From Rhodoferax sp. (GTDB taxonomy: Bacteria; Pseudomonadota; Gammaproteobacteria; Burkholderiales; Burkholderiaceae_C): DNA of 64,000 nt. The stretch spans positions 62,001 through 126,000 of the forward strand of contig NZ_JAAFIX010000007.1 of the NCBI RefSeq assembly GCF_013297935.1, given 5' to 3'. This document shows positions 62,129 through 64,000 of this stretch, one piece after another; positions within the stretch are counted from its first letter, which is position 1, and each line of letters opens with the position of its first letter. The translations under genes were made by a program, and so were the position numbers. The notes under the pieces are model-generated. The model made no database searches, was not told the DNA's origin, and saw only the letters and a program-made list of their open reading frames with translations.

Positions 62129-62425
62129 TTATTTGCCGAGCTTGCGCGCAGTGGGCTTGCGGGGGCGTTCGCTATCAGTCTTCGCGTTGGCACGGGCGAT
62201 CAGGTAGGCTTTGGCCTCGTCCCACGCCACCGTTTTGCCGGTGTTTCGGATGTTGGCCCAGCGCTCTTCGGCCAGCGTGTGGAAGGCAGCGTCCAGCTCC
62301 ACTTGCTCTACCGTCTGGGCAAGGGCATCGACGATAAAGGCGTGGGCCGATTTACCCATTTGCTGCGCCGCAGCGGCTACGCGGGCTTTGAGGTCGTCTT
62401 CAATGCGGATGGTGGTCGTGGACAT
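62129..62425 (-). CDS. Antitoxin, ribbon-helix-helix type
   Basis: The 98-residue protein starts MSTTTIRIEDDLKARVAAAA, the N-terminal strand and helix of a MetJ/Arc-type DNA-binding fold, and continues with a hydrophobic toxin-binding part (VELDAAFHTLAEERW) and a Lys/Arg-rich tail. It is upstream of the toxin as usual. A palindrome before it is the probable autoregulatory operator. I start it at ATG 62425. Confidence 0.85.
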   Translation of the reverse strand: MSTTTIRIEDDLKARVAAAAQQMGKSAHAFIVDALAQTVEQVELDAAFHTLAEERWANIRNTGKTVAWDEAKAYLIARANAKTDSERPRKPTARKLGK

Positions 62426-62453
62426 GGCGGCTCCGGTTGGTTCGACATCAATG

Positions 62454-62469
62454 TAGCACAAACGTGCTA
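62454..62469 (-). promoter_or_regulatory. Operator palindrome of the first TA pair
   Basis: TAGCAC-AAAC-GTGCTA is a perfect inverted repeat, 29 bp before the antitoxin start. It is of the size bound by ribbon-helix-helix dimers, so autoregulation is likely. Confidence 0.6.
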
Positions 62470-62542
62470 TACCTAATCCTCCGAGCGTTTGCCAATCGCC
62501 GCTCAACCCGGATTTGTGGATGACAAAAAAAAATGGAGGCCC

Positions 62543-62744
62543 TTGTCTCATCTCCGTGAGAAATCAGTTGAAAGAGAAAGCCATCAAGGACCTGGAAAAA
62601 ACCAAGGAAGCGCTGCACAAGTCAGCCAACAACCTGCGCCTGGCCAACGACAAGGCCGATGACCTGACCATCAAGAAGCTCACCCGCGGCAACCCGACGA
62701 TGGCGACCAAGTTTGCGGAGCTGCAAGGGACTGGCGAAGACTGA
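62543..62744 (+). pseudogene. Decayed paralogue of the DUF2130 gene
   Basis: In the frame of 62514-62744 the homologous part reads [20 protein letters not shown] and on to the end of the DUF2130 protein. It equals residues from [16 protein letters not shown] (about 192-207 of the intact protein) joined directly to the last 50 residues. The joint lies at GCCATCAAGGA, which occurs at both places in the intact gene (60981 and 61648), so deletion between short direct repeats explains it. The rest of the 5' end is gone. Confidence 0.8.
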
Positions 62745-62776
62745 GGCGTATTTTTGCAAATACGCCTAATTTTTTG
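62744..62776 (+). terminator. Intrinsic terminator after the DUF2130 remnant
   Basis: AGGCGTATTT and AAATACGCCT form a perfect 10-bp stem around TTGC and are followed by AATTTTTT. It begins at the last base of the remnant's TGA stop codon. It was probably the terminator of the original DUF2130 transcript, and the intact copy lacks one. Confidence 0.9.
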
Positions 62777-62804
62777 AGCCGCGTCCTCCGAAATTACCGA
62801 CAAA

Positions 62805-62819
62805 TACCAGTTATTGGTA
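62805..62819 (+). promoter_or_regulatory. Operator palindrome of the parDE-like pair
   Basis: TACCA-GTTAT-TGGTA is a perfect inverted repeat with ATTT-type flanks, 42 bp before the antitoxin start. It may be the autoregulatory site. Confidence 0.5.
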
Positions 62820-62861
62820 CTATTTGGCACTTCGTTACCCCATCCATCTCGGAGCAAGCCC

Positions 62862-63134
62862 ATGACCCGAAGCACATCCATTTCGCTCGGTGAGCATTTC
62901 GACGCATTCATTGCGCAACAAATCAGCCGAGGGCGCTACGGCTCTGCCAGTGAGGTGGTGCGCGCTGGATTGCGGCAGCTAGAAGAGCATGAAGCGCGAC
63001 TTTCGACCTTGCGCGCAGCGCTGGCGGATGGAGAAAACAGTGGAGCCAGTACCCCCTTGGATGTAGATGCATTCTTGAAGGCCAAGCGGCAAAAAATGGC
63101 CGGCACAGCCGCCAAAGACGCGGCTGCCCAGTGA
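62862..63134 (+). CDS. ParD-like antitoxin
   Basis: The 90-residue protein starts MTRSTSISLGEHFDAFIAQQ and has GRYGSASEVVRAGLRQLEEH, the ribbon-helix-helix pattern of ParD/CopG-type antitoxins. The C-terminal half is acidic-to-basic and likely unstructured without toxin. I start it at ATG 62862, behind GGAGC. Its stop overlaps the toxin GTG start. Confidence 0.92.
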   Translation: MTRSTSISLGEHFDAFIAQQISRGRYGSASEVVRAGLRQLEEHEARLSTLRAALADGENSGASTPLDVDAFLKAKRQKMAGTAAKDAAAQ

Positions 63135-63439
63135 GTAGCGACCACCTTTTTTCTCCGCTTGCCCTGGCGGATCTTTCAGATATTTGGGACTACAGCTTCA
63201 GCAACTGGGGGGCAGACCAGGCCGATGCCTATGTGCTGGCGATCCATGCGGCATGTGAGGGATTGGCGCAGACCTTGGCAAAAGGTCGCCAGGTCGGGCA
63301 AAGCGCAGAGCACATTCGCGCGGGCTACCACAAACACTTGATAGGTTCACACGTGATATTTTTTAGATGCCCGGCGGGCGACACGGTGGAAGTGGTGCGC
63401 ATCTTGAACCAGCGCATGGATGTTCCTGCACACCTGTAG
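63131..63439 (+). CDS. ParE-like toxin
   Basis: The 102-residue protein has FSPLALADLSDIWDYSFSNW, YVLAIHAACEGLAQTLAKGR and FRCPAGDTVEVVRILNQRMD, as in ParE toxins that poison DNA gyrase. The start is a GTG at 63131 that overlaps the antitoxin stop (GTGA). It is complete and probably active when freed from ParD. Confidence 0.9.
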   Translation: MSSDHLFSPLALADLSDIWDYSFSNWGADQADAYVLAIHAACEGLAQTLAKGRQVGQSAEHIRAGYHKHLIGSHVIFFRCPAGDTVEVVRILNQRMDVPAHL

Positions 63440-63456
63440 CCCGCTGGTGGTGGCTT

Positions 63457-63852
63457 TCAAAGACTCTCTCCCCGCCCCAACTTTTCCAAAAACTCCACGA
63501 TTCGCTTCTGCCGCGTCTCCGCCCGCTTAGCGCTGGTGAGCCGGTAGTAGATGGTGAACAGCTGCTGCCGCTTCAGGGTGGCGTAGAAAGCCAAGGCGGC
63601 GGGGTGTTGCTGCAGCGCGGCCAAAAAGTCTTCGGGAATCTCCATGGTGGCGCTGCCTGCATAGGCGGTGGCCCTGGCCCAGCGGCCGTCGGCGCGGGCG
63701 GCCACCACGCAGTCGTCCCACGTCACGCTGGGCAGGCCGCTGCCCTTTTTGTAGATGCGCACCCACAGCTCGGGCTCGCTGGCGTGGTGCGCCTGCAGCC
63801 AGGTGTGCAATTGCTCGGGGGTTTCGAACGTGTGGAGGACCTTGTCGCTCAT
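63457..63852 (-). CDS. YdeI/OmpD-associated family protein, shortened
   Basis: The N-terminus (FETPEQLHTWLQAHHASEPE and LWVRIYKKGSG) and the C-terminus (YAGSATMEIPEDFLAALQQH, then LTSAKRAETRQKRIVEFLEK) are those of the YdeI family. The usual middle part with the GWIDGQ motif and the following about 50 residues is missing: VTWDDCVVAARADGRW runs straight into the C-terminal half. The product has 131 residues, against about 190 in family members. I infer an in-frame deletion. I start it at ATG 63852; the frame is open to 63933. Confidence 0.75.
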   Translation of the reverse strand: MSDKVLHTFETPEQLHTWLQAHHASEPELWVRIYKKGSGLPSVTWDDCVVAARADGRWARATAYAGSATMEIPEDFLAALQQHPAALAFYATLKRQQLFTIYYRLTSAKRAETRQKRIVEFLEKLGRGESL

Positions 63853-63950
63853 GTGGGGTGCCTGCTGAATGGGGGCGGGTGGTTCATGATTGTGTGCCCG
63901 CGCCGCACACCGCGTATCGTGCGGGTTTACCAACCCACGGGAAACTTGCC

Positions 63951-64000
63951 ATGCAACTCGGCTACACCATCCTCTATGTGCCTGACGTGCCCGCCACGCT
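63951..64000 (+). CDS. VOC family protein, N-terminal fragment
   Basis: The window ends 50 bases into a reading frame beginning MQLGYTILYVPDVPAT, the first strand of a glyoxalase-like VOC domain. The rest lies outside the window. Confidence 0.5.
   Translation, partial: MQLGYTILYVPDVPAT

Larger units (their letters stand above)
61645..62726 (+). repeat. Direct duplication of DUF2130 3' end around a TA module
   Basis: The stretch 61645-61793 and the stretch 62578-62726 are almost identical (offset 933 bases), both encoding [20 protein letters not shown] and the residues after it. The first is the end of the intact gene; the second is in a decayed copy. The toxin-antitoxin pair 61804-62425 lies between. 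Confidence 0.85.

Overview
The window is a 64 kb piece of a GC-rich betaproteobacterial chromosome. The gene content and gene orders (GlnE beside a YhdP-like protein, separate rfaE2, sucCD, argC, recX-recA, SET-birA-SPOR, topoisomerase III with a C-terminal SWIB domain) fit the Comamonadaceae, most like Rhodoferax and its relatives. This placement is inference from gene content and style; no 16S gene or other taxonomic marker lies in the window.

Layout. 1-6.3 kb: housekeeping (YhdP-like, glnE, rfaE2), a degenerate HD-GYP protein and a diiron ferritin-like protein. 6.4-13.5 kb: a tight eight-gene plus-strand operon with repeated ATGA overlaps (FAD oxidoreductase, DUF1365, cyclopropane-fatty-acyl synthase-like methyltransferase, chalcone-isomerase-like, MFS, DUF3833 lipoprotein, SDR, NTF2-like), a membrane-lipid modification cluster of the kind found in light and singlet-oxygen regulons elsewhere. 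13.5-20 kb: GST, purB, yaeQ, a manganese (yybP-ykoY) riboswitch in front of a TerC-family exporter, and a BepA-like protease. 20-31.4 kb: a minus-strand signalling and pilus region: CHASE2-Ser/Thr kinase, PP2C phosphatase, FHA protein, CHASE2-nucleotide cyclase, GAF-GspE ATPase, then pilA (own sigma-54 promoter and terminator) and a PglL-like pilin glycosyl ligase. 31.6-39 kb: sucCD, argC, recX-recA, a MarR regulator and a two-component system. 39-50 kb: SPOR protein, birA, SET methyltransferase, topB-SWIB, CDF transporter, ABC exporter, YqhA-like protein, sugar-phosphate mutarotase and an RRM protein. 50-57.5 kb: VOC protein, hom behind a threonine/isoleucine-type attenuator leader, the HipA-like YjjJ, AraC and GyrI-like proteins and a 7TM diguanylate cyclase. 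57.6-63.5 kb: a small variable island with an internally deleted NERD/UvrD helicase, an AT-rich OLD-type ATPase-TOPRIM nuclease, a DUF2130 gene, a decayed DUF2130 paralogue, and two toxin-antitoxin pairs. The window ends in a shortened YdeI-like gene and the start of a VOC gene.

Three things stand out. First, the 22-31 kb operon joins two CHASE2 receptors (one protein kinase, one cyclase) with a phosphatase, a phosphopeptide-binding FHA protein and a pilus/secretion-type ATPase; it reads as one signalling unit controlling a motor. Second, the leader of hom holds a short peptide ending in Ile/Thr codons and four segments that pair as 1:2, 2:3 and 3:4. Third, a dispersed element of about 60 bp recurs at least eight times, and several copies lie inside genes: one covers the annotated start codon of the SDR, others are read through in topB and the MFS gene, and one supplies the stop codon of the DUF1289 gene.

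No tRNA, rRNA, CRISPR array, insertion sequence or prophage was seen.
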